A DNA stretch of 64,000 nt, from positions 124,001 through 188,000 of the forward strand of contig CANQAM010000001.1 in assembly GCA_947589325.1 (NCBI GenBank), read 5' to 3'. Below the pieces are notes generated by a model. The model made no database searches. It saw only the letters and a program-made list of their open reading frames with translations, and had not been told where the DNA came from. This document shows positions 1 to 9,378 of the stretch, piece after piece (the stretch's first letter is position 1; each line of letters begins with the position of its first letter). Both the position numbers and the translations under genes were made by a program. The stretch is from an uncultured Bacteroidales bacterium. Lineage in GTDB: Bacteria; Bacteroidota; Bacteroidia; Bacteroidales; UBA11471.

Positions 1-205
1 ACAAGTCGGGTATGACGGGAACATATTTTTTGAGGCGTCGCCCGTTTTTTGTCGAAACGACCCACTTTTTCGGGGTGAAAGTTTTAATGCCGGCTTTGTC
101 TAAATTATCGGCGGTCTTTTCCCGAAAACCGTATAAAAAGCGCATAACAAACCATTGCGGTGTGTTTTCCTTGTCGTTTTGTTTGGTTATGCAGTCGTCT
201 TTCAC
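1..205 (-). CDS. UpxY/NusG-like capsular polysaccharide transcription antiterminator, N-terminal part (truncated by window edge, GTG start)
   Basis: Minus-strand translation from GTG at 205: (V/M)KDDCITKQNDKENTPQWFVMRFLYGFREKTADNLDKAGIKTFTPKKWVVSTKNGRRLKKYVPVIPDL, open to the edge; resembles the NGN domain of UpxY/NusG. TAnnTTTG promoter at 261-268 upstream. Not in ORF track. Confidence 0.72.
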   Translation of the reverse strand, partial: MKDDCITKQNDKENTPQWFVMRFLYGFREKTADNLDKAGIKTFTPKKWVVSTKNGRRLKKYVPVIPDL

Positions 206-260
206 GTCAAATCGTTTTTTTGAAAAAAGTGATGTTTCGCTCTTCCTTTTCAGTATTGGG

Positions 261-268
261 CAAAGGTA
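261..268 (-). promoter_or_regulatory. Bacteroidota -7 promoter motif TACCTTTG for the UpxY-like gene
   Basis: caaaggta on + strand, about 55 nt upstream of the GTG start. Confidence 0.55.
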
Positions 269-403
269 CCATAAATCCTTTTATTATCAAAGAAACGATA
301 ACAAATAAAGCCATATCTTTTATAGGTCGTATTTCCATTATTCATTGAAAAATTTTTTCGGTTTCTGTTTTCCTATTATCTTTGCCCCAAACAAAGTAAA
401 CGA

Positions 404-829
404 ATGGTCGGAAAATACAACATATTATGCGTTGCCCTTTTTGTTTGTATGGCGGTTTTCGGTTTTCTGGCTTGCAGCAGCGATACCGATGACGAATTGC
501 GGGGGCGTTGGCAGTTCTCCTATTGCGAATATCCGGCAGGCGGTACCTTTGCTTGCGATTCGGCATTTTACAGTTTCGACAGAGGAGTATTTAAATTGCA
601 GAAATTGATCCCCAACGGTCATGGCTCTTATCAGACTTACGGAAATTATGTGTTGGCGGGCGATTCTCTTATTCTTTCCATACCCCGCCTGCCTGTCGGG
701 GCGGTGTTTTGTGTACCGCCTTTTGATTGGGGGCGCGACGGTAGCAAGCGTTTTCTTGTCGGAGAGGTTTCCCGCCGCCGGCTGATGCTCTCGTGCCGTG
801 ATACGGTTTATCATTTCAGAAAATTTTAA
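404..829 (+). CDS. Small putative lipoprotein (lipocalin-like) of unknown function
   Basis: 141 aa; signal peptide with lipobox-like FLACSS; TATCTTTG promoter motif just upstream. Confidence 0.65.
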   Translation: MVGKYNILCVALFVCMAVFGFLACSSDTDDELRGRWQFSYCEYPAGGTFACDSAFYSFDRGVFKLQKLIPNGHGSYQTYGNYVLAGDSLILSIPRLPVGAVFCVPPFDWGRDGSKRFLVGEVSRRRLMLSCRDTVYHFRKF

Positions 830-836
830 TGCCGCC

Positions 837-2294
837 ATGTTTCGTTTCCGTTACATATTGTTTTTGTTGTTTTTATCGATGTTTGCCTTTCCTGTGAAGG
901 CGCAGTTTCACATGGACTATTCCGTCGAAGCCAACGTCGTGGCGGGCGGTGGCGACTATACACCCTATTATCTGATGAACAAACGCGGCGGCATGGTGTC
1001 GTTCAATCCCAACAACGGCTACCTGCGTGCTGCCGTGCAAAAAGCGGCGGACTCTGCCCGCGTGTTTACCTACGGGTTCGGACTGGACGTGTCGGCGGCA
1101 TACAACAACGATATTCCGGCTTATGTGCAACAGGCTTATGTCGAGCTGCGTCTTTACTGTCTTGCGCTCACGGCTGGCAGTCGCGAAGAAGGGTCGCTGC
1201 TGTGGAACGACGCTTTGTGCAGCGGCGGTTGGGTGTGGAGCGGCAACAGCCGTCCCGTGCCGCAGGTACGCATCGGCATTCCCGAATTTGTAAACTTCCC
1301 GTGGACACATGGCGTGATGCAGATTCGAGGCGAAATAGCCTACGGTCGTTTCGACGACGACAAGTACCAACGTCATACGCATGGTGACGGTATGCGGTAT
1401 TCGCGCGGTATACTCTATCATCGAAAATACCTCCTGCTTCGTTTCGGGAAAACGACCCAAAAAGTCTATGGAACAATCGGCATAGATATGGCGGCGCAGT
1501 TCGGCGGCAAGGTTTATAACGCCGACGGCACGGTGGCATACGATTTCCCGTCGTCCGCTATCGATTACCTGAAAGTGTTTGTGCCTAAAAGCGGCGGGGA
1601 GAGTTCTCCGGAAATAGACCAAGTAAATATTACAGGAAATCATTTAGGCTCCTATCTGCTGGAAGTGGGTTTGCGTCAAAAAACGTGGGAGGGGCGCATC
1701 TATTACGAACACCCGTTCGACGACCATTCCGGTATGACATTCCGCAACAAGTTCGACGGGTTGTGGGGCGTGGAGTACCGGAGCAAAGCCGCCTGTCCGG
1801 TGGTGAAAGGCGTCGTAGTGGAATACCTCAATACCAGAGACCAAAGCGGCCCTTTTCTTTGGGATAAGACCGATGAAATACCCGTGCAGGTAAGTGCGGG
1901 CGATAATTATTACGGACATGGTGCCTATAACGGTTGGACGCATTGGGGGCATACGATAGGCAATCCGTTGGTCGCTTCGCCCGGGTACAATGCCGATGGC
2001 TATTTAGGTTTTGTGTGTACACGTGTGGAGGCGCTCCATGTCGGGCTCGAAGGGTACATCGTGCCGCAGTTCGATTATCGTCTACTGGCATCGATACAGC
2101 GCGGGTGGGGAAATCCCGACGCGCCTTTTACCGATATACGGAAAGAATTTTCGGGAATGCTCGAAATCGATTACCGCCCCCGACAGCTTGGCGGGTGGCG
2201 TTTCGGAGTGGGAATAGCCGTCGATGCCGGTACGCAGTTTGGAAACAATTGGGGCATACAGTTCGGCGTAACCAAATCGGGAAGACTTTTCTGA
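837..2294 (+). CDS. Capsule assembly Wzi family outer-membrane protein
   Basis: 485 aa from ATG at 837; signal peptide; Wzi-like beta-barrel pattern (PYYLMNKRGG, EFVNFPWTHGVMQIRGE). Confidence 0.8.
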   Translation: MFRFRYILFLLFLSMFAFPVKAQFHMDYSVEANVVAGGGDYTPYYLMNKRGGMVSFNPNNGYLRAAVQKAADSARVFTYGFGLDVSAAYNNDIPAYVQQAYVELRLYCLALTAGSREEGSLLWNDALCSGGWVWSGNSRPVPQVRIGIPEFVNFPWTHGVMQIRGEIAYGRFDDDKYQRHTHGDGMRYSRGILYHRKYLLLRFGKTTQKVYGTIGIDMAAQFGGKVYNADGTVAYDFPSSAIDYLKVFVPKSGGESSPEIDQVNITGNHLGSYLLEVGLRQKTWEGRIYYEHPFDDHSGMTFRNKFDGLWGVEYRSKAACPVVKGVVVEYLNTRDQSGPFLWDKTDEIPVQVSAGDNYYGHGAYNGWTHWGHTIGNPLVASPGYNADGYLGFVCTRVEALHVGLEGYIVPQFDYRLLASIQRGWGNPDAPFTDIRKEFSGMLEIDYRPRQLGGWRFGVGIAVDAGTQFGNNWGIQFGVTKSGRLF

Positions 2295-2310
2295 ACCTTT
2301 CAAATACAGA

Positions 2311-2347
2311 CGAGAGAGGCAAATTCCTTATGAATTTGCCTCTCTCG
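2311..2347. terminator. Bidirectional hairpin terminator between wzi-like gene and rpmE2
   Basis: CGAGAGAGGCAAATTC-cttat-GAATTTGCCTCTCTCG perfect 16-bp stem between convergent genes. Confidence 0.75.
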
Positions 2348-2370
2348 TGTTTTCGTAAAACAGTATCGGA

Positions 2371-2634
2371 TTATTTCTGTTTGTTCTGCATGTGTTTTGC
2401 GTAACGGCTCATGAACTTATCTACGCGGCCGGCGCTATCGACAAGTTTCTGTTTGCCCGTGAAGAACGGGTGCGACGAACTGGTGATTTCGAGTTTTACC
2501 AACGGATAAGTAACGCCGTCTATTTCGATGGTGTCTTTTGCCGCTATCGTGGAGCGGGAGATGAACGTGTCGTCGTTTGACATATCTTTGAATACGACCG
2601 GACGATAATTCTCAGGGTGAATTCCTTTTTTCAT
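2371..2634 (-). CDS. rpmE2: 50S ribosomal protein L31 type B
   Basis: MKKGIHPENYRPVVFKDMSND...SSSHPFFTGKQKLVDSAGRVDKF. Confidence 0.95.
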   Translation of the reverse strand: MKKGIHPENYRPVVFKDMSNDDTFISRSTIAAKDTIEIDGVTYPLVKLEITSSSHPFFTGKQKLVDSAGRVDKFMSRYAKHMQNKQK

Positions 2635-2833
2635 ATCTAAATTCTTTTATTTGCAATCATTGGCACGGTGGTAAAACGTGCATTTTTTATAATGGCTTGC
2701 AAATGTAAGCATAACTTTCGATATACAAAAATATTTTTCCTCTTTTTGCAAAATCTTTCTGTTTCGATGTTTTTTGAAAAGTGCAGGTGAAAAATTTTTT
2801 ATACCTTTGACTGTTCATATAAATGGATTATTT

Positions 2834-3580
2834 ATGTTTTGGTTTGGAAAGAAAAAAACGCCGGAACAGTTGTTCTATCATACTGATTTACACTCCCATT
2901 TGTTGCCGGGTATCGACGACGGTTCGCCCGATGCGGCAACCTCCGTCGAGTTGCTGCGTTATATGCAGTCATGGGGTGTGAAGCGGCTTTGCGTAACTCC
3001 GCATGTGGTGCTCGGCCGCTTTGAAAACACGCCGGAAAGCATCGACGCCGCTTACCGACAGCTACGACAGGAAATGGACAGACAGGGCGTGGAAATGGAA
3101 ATACATTGTTCCGCCGAATACCGTATGGACGATAATTTTCACCGGATTCTCGATGCGGGAGGTTCCGAATTGCTTCCCCTGCCCGGAAATTATTTGTTGG
3201 TCGAAAACTCTTTTTCCCAGCCGGCTCTCGACTTGGATAATTTGTTATTCAATTTGATGTTGAAAGGCTTTCAACCCATTCTTGCGCACCCCGAACGCTA
3301 CCATTATTATCATTCTAAAAAGGAAACCTATCGACATCTGCACAACGCCGGCTGCCTTTTTCAGGTCAATTTGCTTTCCCTTGCCGGTCATTACGGAAAA
3401 GCCCCGAAAGAAATAGCCCTTTGGCTTTGTAAAAACGATATGATCGATTTCTTGGGCAGCGACCTGCACCACCGCGACCATGCGGAAGCCATCACCGAAT
3501 GGCTTTGCACGAAAGAGTACCGGCAGCTCGCGGATAGATTGGCGAACATTCGGAACGATAAAATATTTGCGTCAAGATAA
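2834..3580 (+). CDS. CpsB/CapC-family tyrosine-protein phosphatase (PHP domain), capsule-related
   Basis: FYHTDLHSHLLPGIDDGSPD ... LAHPERYHYY ... FLGSDLHHRDH metal-binding motifs; start reset to ATG 2834; TACCTTTG motif upstream. Confidence 0.85.
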   Translation: MFWFGKKKTPEQLFYHTDLHSHLLPGIDDGSPDAATSVELLRYMQSWGVKRLCVTPHVVLGRFENTPESIDAAYRQLRQEMDRQGVEMEIHCSAEYRMDDNFHRILDAGGSELLPLPGNYLLVENSFSQPALDLDNLLFNLMLKGFQPILAHPERYHYYHSKKETYRHLHNAGCLFQVNLLSLAGHYGKAPKEIALWLCKNDMIDFLGSDLHHRDHAEAITEWLCTKEYRQLADRLANIRNDKIFASR

Positions 3581-3582
3581 GA

Positions 3583-3613
3583 AAATATCCGAAAGCCGAG
3601 CTTCCGGATATTT
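3583..3613 (+). terminator. Rho-independent terminator
   Basis: AAATATCCG...CGGATATTT followed by ctttttt. Confidence 0.65.
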
Positions 3614-3638
3614 CTTTTTTTCCATGGTTTCCGTTATT

Positions 3639-4007
3639 TCAGAAAGGTAAATCGTCGGAGGAATTGCTCTCCGGTTCGAGGTCGGCAGTGGGAGGGGGCA
3701 CGCTGCCCGTTTGAGGAGGCACGGCGGCATTTCCGCCCGATACTTTCTCTATTTTCCATGCACGTACATCGGTGTACCAGCGTCCGTGCGATTCACGGCT
3801 TTCCAAGTCGAAACTTACGATTACTTCGTCGCCTACGGCAGCCGGATATTGCTCTATCCGATTCCCGTTTACCTGAAAACAGATTTTGCGTGCATACTGA
3901 TCTTGCATTTCCAGCACATACTCTTGTTTTCTCCACTCTTTTCCGCTCACCTGACCGATACCGCTTTGCAGGGGGAGCACTTGAACGATACGACCTTTTA
4001 CTTCCAT
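3639..4007 (-). CDS. DUF3127 domain protein (OB-fold/SSB-like)
   Basis: MEVKGRIVQVLPLQSGIGQVSGKEWRKQEYVLEMQDQYARKICFQVNG; acidic SSB-like tail SSDDLPF. Confidence 0.8.
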   Translation of the reverse strand: MEVKGRIVQVLPLQSGIGQVSGKEWRKQEYVLEMQDQYARKICFQVNGNRIEQYPAAVGDEVIVSFDLESRESHGRWYTDVRAWKIEKVSGGNAAVPPQTGSVPPPTADLEPESNSSDDLPF

Positions 4008-4269
4008 AATTACTTTTATTAAGATAAATTACTCGGACAAAGATAAATATTATCGCTTTCACACAAAACATTTTAACAATAAAAAAGACGTTTTATTGAT
4101 AAAGATGTGAAAATTGTCAAGTAAAAAGGAACAATCGCAAGAATTTCGACAAAAGATTTACCCTATTGCCAAATGTCGGTAACTTGCAGTTAAAAAACCG
4201 ACCCGTAAAAATTTGGCGGCACGCATATATTCTTTATCTTTGCGGGAAAGAAAAGAGATACCTATATTT

Positions 4270-4629
4270 ATGGAAGAAAACCGAAAATTGATACAAACCA
4301 TTATCGAAGGCATACAGGAGAAGAAAGGCAAAAAAATCGTTACGGTCGATTTGACGAAAATCGAATCGTCGTCGGCGCAATATTTCATTATCTGTCAGGG
4401 CGGTTCGCCCATGCAGGTAGCAGCTGTTGCCGACTCGGTGCGCGAAACCGTGCTCGATAAAATCGGCGTAAAGCCTTTCAATTACGATGGTTATCGAAAT
4501 GCCCAGTGGATAGTTATCGATTACGGACATATTTATGTGCATATATTCCAGCCGGAGCAGCGCAATTACTACAAGCTCGAACAGTTGTGGAGCGATGCCA
4601 AATTGACAGAGCTCCCCGATGTGGAATGA
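4270..4629 (+). CDS. rsfS: Ribosome silencing factor RsfS
   Basis: SAQYFIICQGGSPMQVAAVADSVRETV ... WIVIDYGHIYVHIFQPEQRNYYKLEQLWSDA. Confidence 0.93.
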   Translation: MEENRKLIQTIIEGIQEKKGKKIVTVDLTKIESSSAQYFIICQGGSPMQVAAVADSVRETVLDKIGVKPFNYDGYRNAQWIVIDYGHIYVHIFQPEQRNYYKLEQLWSDAKLTELPDVE

Positions 4630-4676
4630 TTTTTGCACGATGTCGATAAAGTCAAACATGAATTTGTTTTCGTTTT

Positions 4677-6749
4677 ATGGGAAATAACAATCCGCAAAAA
4701 GGCAATAAAAAAATATTCCGTATCAATCTGTATTGGATGTACGCCCTGATAGCTCTTTCGCTTATCGGGGTCTATTATATGAACGACGGCTCCTCATCGA
4801 AGAAAGTGAGCTGGACGGAGTTTGAACAAATGGTGCAGGAGGGCGGTACGGTGGAGCGTATCACCGTCTATACCAATAAGGACTATTTGGAAGTCGTGCT
4901 TTCCGATTCGACCGCCCGAAAAGTTTTCAAGACCGACGATGCCAAAAGACTCGGACGCTCGCCCAAACTTTTTGTGAACATTCCCGATGCCGCTACTTTC
5001 AATGAGGAAGTAAACAGCTGGAAAGAAAAGTTCGGTTTTTCTACGCAGATTACTTATGAAAAGAGCAGCGATTTCAGCGATATGCTTTGGTCGTTCGGGC
5101 CTATTATACTCCTGTTCGTCTTTTGGTTCTTCCTGATGCGGCGTATGTCCGGCGGCGGAGGTGGAGGAGGCGGCGTCTTCAATGTGGGCAAGTCCAAAGC
5201 ACAGCTTTTCGACAAGGAAGGCTCCATAAAAGTTTCTTTCAAAGATGTGGCGGGACTTTCCGAAGCCAAAGAGGAGGTGGAAGAAATCGTCGAATTTCTG
5301 AAAAATCCGAAACGTTATAACGAGTTGGGCGGCAAGATACCCAAAGGCGCCCTGCTCGTGGGGCCTCCGGGTACGGGTAAAACCCTGCTCGCCAAAGCCG
5401 TTGCCGGTGAGGCGAATGTGCCGTTCTTCTCGCTCTCCGGCTCCGATTTCGTCGAAATGTTCGTCGGCGTCGGCGCCTCGCGGGTGCGCGACCTCTTTCG
5501 GCAGGCGAAAGAAAAATCGCCCTGCATCATCTTCATCGACGAAATCGATGCCGTAGGTCGGGCGCGCGGCCGCAACCCGAACATGGGCGCGAACGATGAG
5601 CGCGAAAATACATTGAATCAGCTGCTTACCGAAATGGACGGTTTCGGCACGAACAGCGGCATCATCGTCCTGGCGGCGACCAACCGTGTGGACATTCTCG
5701 ACAAAGCCCTCTTGCGGGCAGGCCGTTTCGACCGGCAGATTTATGTGGAGCTGCCCGACCTCAACGACCGCAAGGAAATTTTCAAGGTGCACCTGCGCGG
5801 CGTAAAGATAGACGAGTCGGTGGATATCGATTTGCTGGCGCGTCAGACTCCCGGATTTTCGGGCGCCGACATTGCCAACGTCTGCAACGAAGCCGCCCTC
5901 ATCGCTGCGCGCAAACGCAAGCAGTGGGTGCAGAAACAAGACTTCATGGACGCTGTCGATCGCATTATCGGCGGTCTCGAAAAACGCACGAAGATTACCA
6001 CGAACGAGGAAAAACGCTCCATTGCCATACACGAAGCAGGACATGCCGCATTGAGCTGGTTCCTGCAATATGCCAATCCGTTGGTGAAAGTGACTATCGT
6101 CCCGCGTGGAAAAGCGCTCGGCGCCGCATGGTATCTGCCGGAGGAGCGGCAGATTACGCCGAAGGAGGCGATGCTCGACGAAATGTGTGCCACGCTCGGC
6201 GGGCGCGCTGCCGAAGAGCTGTTCATCGGACACATATCCACCGGCGCGGCAAACGACCTCGAACGGGTTACCAAGCAGGCATACGCCATCGTGGCATACT
6301 TCGGCATGAGCAGCGAGCTGCCCAATATTTCCTATTACGACTCGACGGGGCAGGACTACGGTTTCACCAAACCGTACAGCGAGGAGACCGCCCGCACCAT
6401 CGACAAAGAGGTGAGCCGCATCATCAGCGAGCAGTATGAACGGGCTAAAAAATTGCTCTCCGAACACGCCGAAGGGCACGCGCAATTGACGCAGGTGCTT
6501 ATCGAGCGCGAAGTCATCTTCACCGAAGATGTGGAGCGCATATTCGGTAAACGCCAGTGGGCATCGCGAAGCGAGGAAATACTCCGCGACAACAAGGCGT
6601 TGGAAGAACAGAAAACCGAAGAATCCGCCGCACCGGTCGATGCCGCTTCCACCGGCGATGCCGCACCCGCAAAGGCTGATACGGAGAATCCCGCAGATGC
6701 CGAAACTCCGGCTGCCGACACTTCCGTCGAAACCAAAGACAAAGAATAA
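4677..6749 (+). CDS. ftsH: ATP-dependent zinc metalloprotease FtsH
   Basis: AAA motifs [30 protein letters not shown] zinc site. Confidence 0.97.
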   Translation: MGNNNPQKGNKKIFRINLYWMYALIALSLIGVYYMNDGSSSKKVSWTEFEQMVQEGGTVERITVYTNKDYLEVVLSDSTARKVFKTDDAKRLGRSPKLFVNIPDAATFNEEVNSWKEKFGFSTQITYEKSSDFSDMLWSFGPIILLFVFWFFLMRRMSGGGGGGGGVFNVGKSKAQLFDKEGSIKVSFKDVAGLSEAKEEVEEIVEFLKNPKRYNELGGKIPKGALLVGPPGTGKTLLAKAVAGEANVPFFSLSGSDFVEMFVGVGASRVRDLFRQAKEKSPCIIFIDEIDAVGRARGRNPNMGANDERENTLNQLLTEMDGFGTNSGIIVLAATNRVDILDKALLRAGRFDRQIYVELPDLNDRKEIFKVHLRGVKIDESVDIDLLARQTPGFSGADIANVCNEAALIAARKRKQWVQKQDFMDAVDRIIGGLEKRTKITTNEEKRSIAIHEAGHAALSWFLQYANPLVKVTIVPRGKALGAAWYLPEERQITPKEAMLDEMCATLGGRAAEELFIGHISTGAANDLERVTKQAYAIVAYFGMSSELPNISYYDSTGQDYGFTKPYSEETARTIDKEVSRIISEQYERAKKLLSEHAEGHAQLTQVLIEREVIFTEDVERIFGKRQWASRSEEILRDNKALEEQKTEESAAPVDAASTGDAAPAKADTENPADAETPAADTSVETKDKE

Positions 6750-6799
6750 AATACATAGCCGCCGACGGACGACCGTCGGCGGCGTTATCGCATAGAACC

Positions 6800-7648
6800 A
6801 TGAAAAATCTCCTTACCCGTTCCATAACCGGAATCTTGTTCGTCGCCGTCATCATCGCCGCCACGTGGTACAGTGCGGAATCTTTTCGCGGACTCGTACT
6901 CATCATCACCATACTCAGCCTCTCCGAGTTTTACCGCCTTGTCTGCCCGAATGCCTTTCGGCGCACGCTCTATGCCGACATAATGGGCGGCACCTATTTA
7001 GTCGGCGTGCTGTTCATCATCTTCGCCTATCCGGTCGTGCTTCCGGTGTCGGCAGTGATGCTTATGTTCATTCCCTATATGCTGTATCTGTTCTATACGT
7101 TCATCATACGCCTTTACCTCAAAGAAGAAAATCCCATTGCCTCGTGGGCTACGTCGCTGCTCGGACAGCTCTACATCGCCCTGCCGTTGGGCTTGCTTGC
7201 CCTTGTCGCCTATCCTCCGGTGGGCGCGGGGAGCGCCTACAACGCCCGAATGGTGCTCGCGTTCCTCTCCTTTATCTGGATTAACGACACCGGCGCCTAC
7301 GTCGTGGGCTGTACGCTCGGACGGCATCGTCTTTTCGAACGCATATCTCCGAAAAAGTCGTGGGAAGGATTTTTCGGCGGATTCATTTTCTGCCTGCTAT
7401 TGGGGTGGGTATGGTCACGCTATTGCCCGTTGATGCTCGACCTGTGGCAATGGTTGGGATTCGCCGTCGTGGTGTCGCTCTTTTCCACTTTCGGCGACCT
7501 GTGCGAATCGCTCCTGAAACGCACCCTGCAAGTCAAGGATTCCGGCTCGATACTGCCCGGACACGGCGGTATGCTCGACCGCTTCGACAGCGTATTTCTC
7601 GCCGCGCCCGCAGCCGCAGCCTACCTCACCCTCGTATTGTCGATGTAA
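6800..7648 (+). CDS. cdsA: Phosphatidate cytidylyltransferase
   Basis: Multi-TM; C-terminal GDLCESLLKRTLQVKDSGSILPGHGGMLDRFDS signature. Confidence 0.95.
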   Translation: MKNLLTRSITGILFVAVIIAATWYSAESFRGLVLIITILSLSEFYRLVCPNAFRRTLYADIMGGTYLVGVLFIIFAYPVVLPVSAVMLMFIPYMLYLFYTFIIRLYLKEENPIASWATSLLGQLYIALPLGLLALVAYPPVGAGSAYNARMVLAFLSFIWINDTGAYVVGCTLGRHRLFERISPKKSWEGFFGGFIFCLLLGWVWSRYCPLMLDLWQWLGFAVVVSLFSTFGDLCESLLKRTLQVKDSGSILPGHGGMLDRFDSVFLAAPAAAAYLTLVLSM

Positions 7649-7652
7649 AAAA

Positions 7653-7681
7653 TTTCGGTCGGAAAACTTTTCCGACCGAAA
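7653..7681. terminator. Bidirectional hairpin terminator after cdsA
   Basis: TTTCGGTCGGAAAA-c-TTTTCCGACCGAAA. Confidence 0.75.
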
Positions 7682-7716
7682 CAAGCAAGGACAAATAGTG
7701 TGCCTGTCGGAGCAGA

Positions 7717-7815
7717 TTATTTCTTGCCCGGCTTCTCGCACGAAGATGATTTGCCACCCTTTTGCGCTTCATCGTTGCAGCATTTGCCCGATTTTTTTTC
7801 GTCCATTTTGTTCAT
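7717..7815 (-). CDS. Putative 32-aa Cys/Lys-rich small protein
   Basis: MNKMDEKKSGKCCNDEAQKGGKSSSCEKPGKK*, below the ORF-track cutoff. Confidence 0.4.
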   Translation of the reverse strand: MNKMDEKKSGKCCNDEAQKGGKSSSCEKPGKK

Positions 7816-7867
7816 GACTTAAAAAATTAAAAAGTTAAACATAGCTATTCAGAAAATCCGACAGCTT

Positions 7868-8080
7868 TCATTTCTTCATTTCGTCGGCGAGGGAGTGGGC
7901 CTTGTCTTTCATCTCCTCCACCTTTTCGGCGGCTTTGTCGGCAACTTTCGTGCCGGCCTCGAGCAGGCGCTTTTTCCATTCGGCAGCCTCTTTCGATTTC
8001 GCCGACATTTTGCAACAGCACATCGCCATGCCGAGTACGATACCCAACCCTATGCCCAAACAGAAATTTTTACTTTTCAT
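7868..8080 (-). CDS. YtxH-like small membrane-anchored protein
   Basis: N-terminal TM followed by KAADKAAEKVEEMKDKA-type helix. Confidence 0.6.
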   Translation of the reverse strand: MKSKNFCLGIGLGIVLGMAMCCCKMSAKSKEAAEWKKRLLEAGTKVADKAAEKVEEMKDKAHSLADEMKK

Positions 8081-8105
8081 AATCGTATGTTTTTAGAATT
8101 GAACT

Positions 8106-8360
8106 CTATTGATTTACAGGTCTGCGTCTGAACAGCGAAACAATCCACAACAGCAGCACCGCTCCGATGAGCGATGTCAGCAAATTACCCGCCAACCCTG
8201 CCGACGTAAAACCGAACAGTCCGAACAGCCAGCCGCCCAACACGCCGCCCGCAATTCCGAGCAGCAGATTCACGAACAGCCCGAAACCGCCGCCCCGCAT
8301 TAGTTTGCCCGCCAAAAATCCGGCAAGAATGCCGATGATGATGTACCATACAAATTCCAT
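8106..8360 (-). CDS. GlsB/YeaQ/YmgE family stress-response membrane protein
   Basis: IIIGILAGFLAGKLMRGGGFGLFVNLLLGIAGGVLGGWLFGLFG glycine-zipper pattern. Confidence 0.88.
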   Translation of the reverse strand: MEFVWYIIIGILAGFLAGKLMRGGGFGLFVNLLLGIAGGVLGGWLFGLFGFTSAGLAGNLLTSLIGAVLLLWIVSLFRRRPVNQ

Positions 8361-8490
8361 AATCCTTTTTTTTAGACCGATGATTAATCTTTTGTTTACA
8401 CCCATACAACGCCTTGCCGACCCGTTGGTTCGAACCCTCTTTCCCGATTAACAACCTTTTCCCTTTCTTCCCGTTTTTTTCGATACGAAA

Positions 8491-8519
8491 AAAGGCCGCA
8501 TACCGTGTATGCGACCTTT
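8491..8519 (-). terminator. Terminator of the L28-L33-DUF4295 cluster
   Basis: Minus strand: AAAGGTCGCATAC-acg-GTATGCGGCCTTTTTTTTCG. Confidence 0.75.
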
Positions 8520-8542
8520 GATATAGATTGAAAGGACTCTCC

Positions 8543-8695
8543 TTATTTTGCGAGAAATTCGTTCACTTTTTCGTTGGGAACCATTTCCGATTGGAATACA
8601 TAAGCTCCGGTCTTGGGCGATTTCACCATTTTGATGACTTTGGAGTAGGTGCGGCCTTCACCTTTTTGGAGCGATGCGACGGTTTTCTTTGCCAT
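8543..8695 (-). CDS. DUF4295 family small protein
   Basis: MAKKTVASLQKGEGRTYSKVIKMVKSPKTGAYVFQSEMVPNEKVNEFLAK*; conserved partner of L28/L33 in Bacteroidota; below track cutoff. Confidence 0.85.
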   Translation of the reverse strand: MAKKTVASLQKGEGRTYSKVIKMVKSPKTGAYVFQSEMVPNEKVNEFLAK

Positions 8696-8704
8696 GGCTG
8701 CTTA

Positions 8705-8893
8705 TTATTTGATTTCTTTATGAATGGTTACTCTTCTCAGTATGGGGTTGTATTTTTTCAACTCCAAACGTTCGGTGGTATTTTTTCTGTTTTTGGTCGT
8801 GATGTAACGCGACATACCCGGCATACCACTCTCTTTCTGCTCGGTGCATTCGAGAATCACTTGGACTCTGTTGCCTTTTGCTTTCTTTGCCAT
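8705..8893 (-). CDS. rpmG: 50S ribosomal protein L33
   Basis: [39 protein letters not shown]. Confidence 0.95.
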   Translation of the reverse strand: MAKKAKGNRVQVILECTEQKESGMPGMSRYITTKNRKNTTERLELKKYNPILRRVTIHKEIK

Positions 8894-8904
8894 ATCCTCT
8901 TACA

Positions 8905-9144
8905 TTAAGCGTTTAGATAACCTTTGCTGGCTGCCTGTTTCAGAGCGGCGTCCAGACCCATTTTGTTGATGGTGCGCAGACCTGCTGCCGAAATGCGCAA
9001 GCTGATCCAGCAATCCTGTTCTACCCAATAGAACTTTTTGGTAAATAAATTGACGTTGAATCTTCTCTTCGTACGTCTTTTCGAGTGGGATACGTTATTG
9101 CCAACCATGGCTTTCTTTCCCGTAATCTGACAAATTTTAGACAT
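8905..9144 (-). CDS. rpmB: 50S ribosomal protein L28
   Basis: [34 protein letters not shown]. Confidence 0.96.
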   Translation of the reverse strand: MSKICQITGKKAMVGNNVSHSKRRTKRRFNVNLFTKKFYWVEQDCWISLRISAAGLRTINKMGLDAALKQAASKGYLNA

Positions 9145-9297
9145 CTCGCTATCTATTTTATTATTTTATTCAAGGGTGTTTGAAAAACAGAGTGCAAAGT
9201 AAGCGATTTTCAACATACCTTCCAAATTTTCTCCCGAAATAATTACAAAATATTTTTCGCACCCGTTGCAAAAGCGTTTTTTCTGGATATAGAAAAA

Positions 9298-9327
9298 GCC
9301 GCCCAGCCATGTGAATGGCAGGGCGGC
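9298..9327 (-). terminator. Hairpin terminator downstream of the BspA-like gene
   Basis: GCCGCCC-a-GCCAT-gtga-ATGGC-a-GGGCGGC, followed on minus strand by a T-run. Confidence 0.65.
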
Positions 9328-9378
9328 GTGTCCAAATTATTTATTCAGGAAATTCTCTTTTTATTCTATCGTCATTTT

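Noticed and set aside
12-308. 98-aa plus-strand ORF at the left edge
   Set aside because: Overlaps, on the opposite strand, the UpxY-like frame, which has the more convincing protein sequence and a promoter.
4794-6485. 563-aa minus-strand ORF antisense to ftsH
   Set aside because: Mirror of FtsH codon usage; no protein-like motifs.
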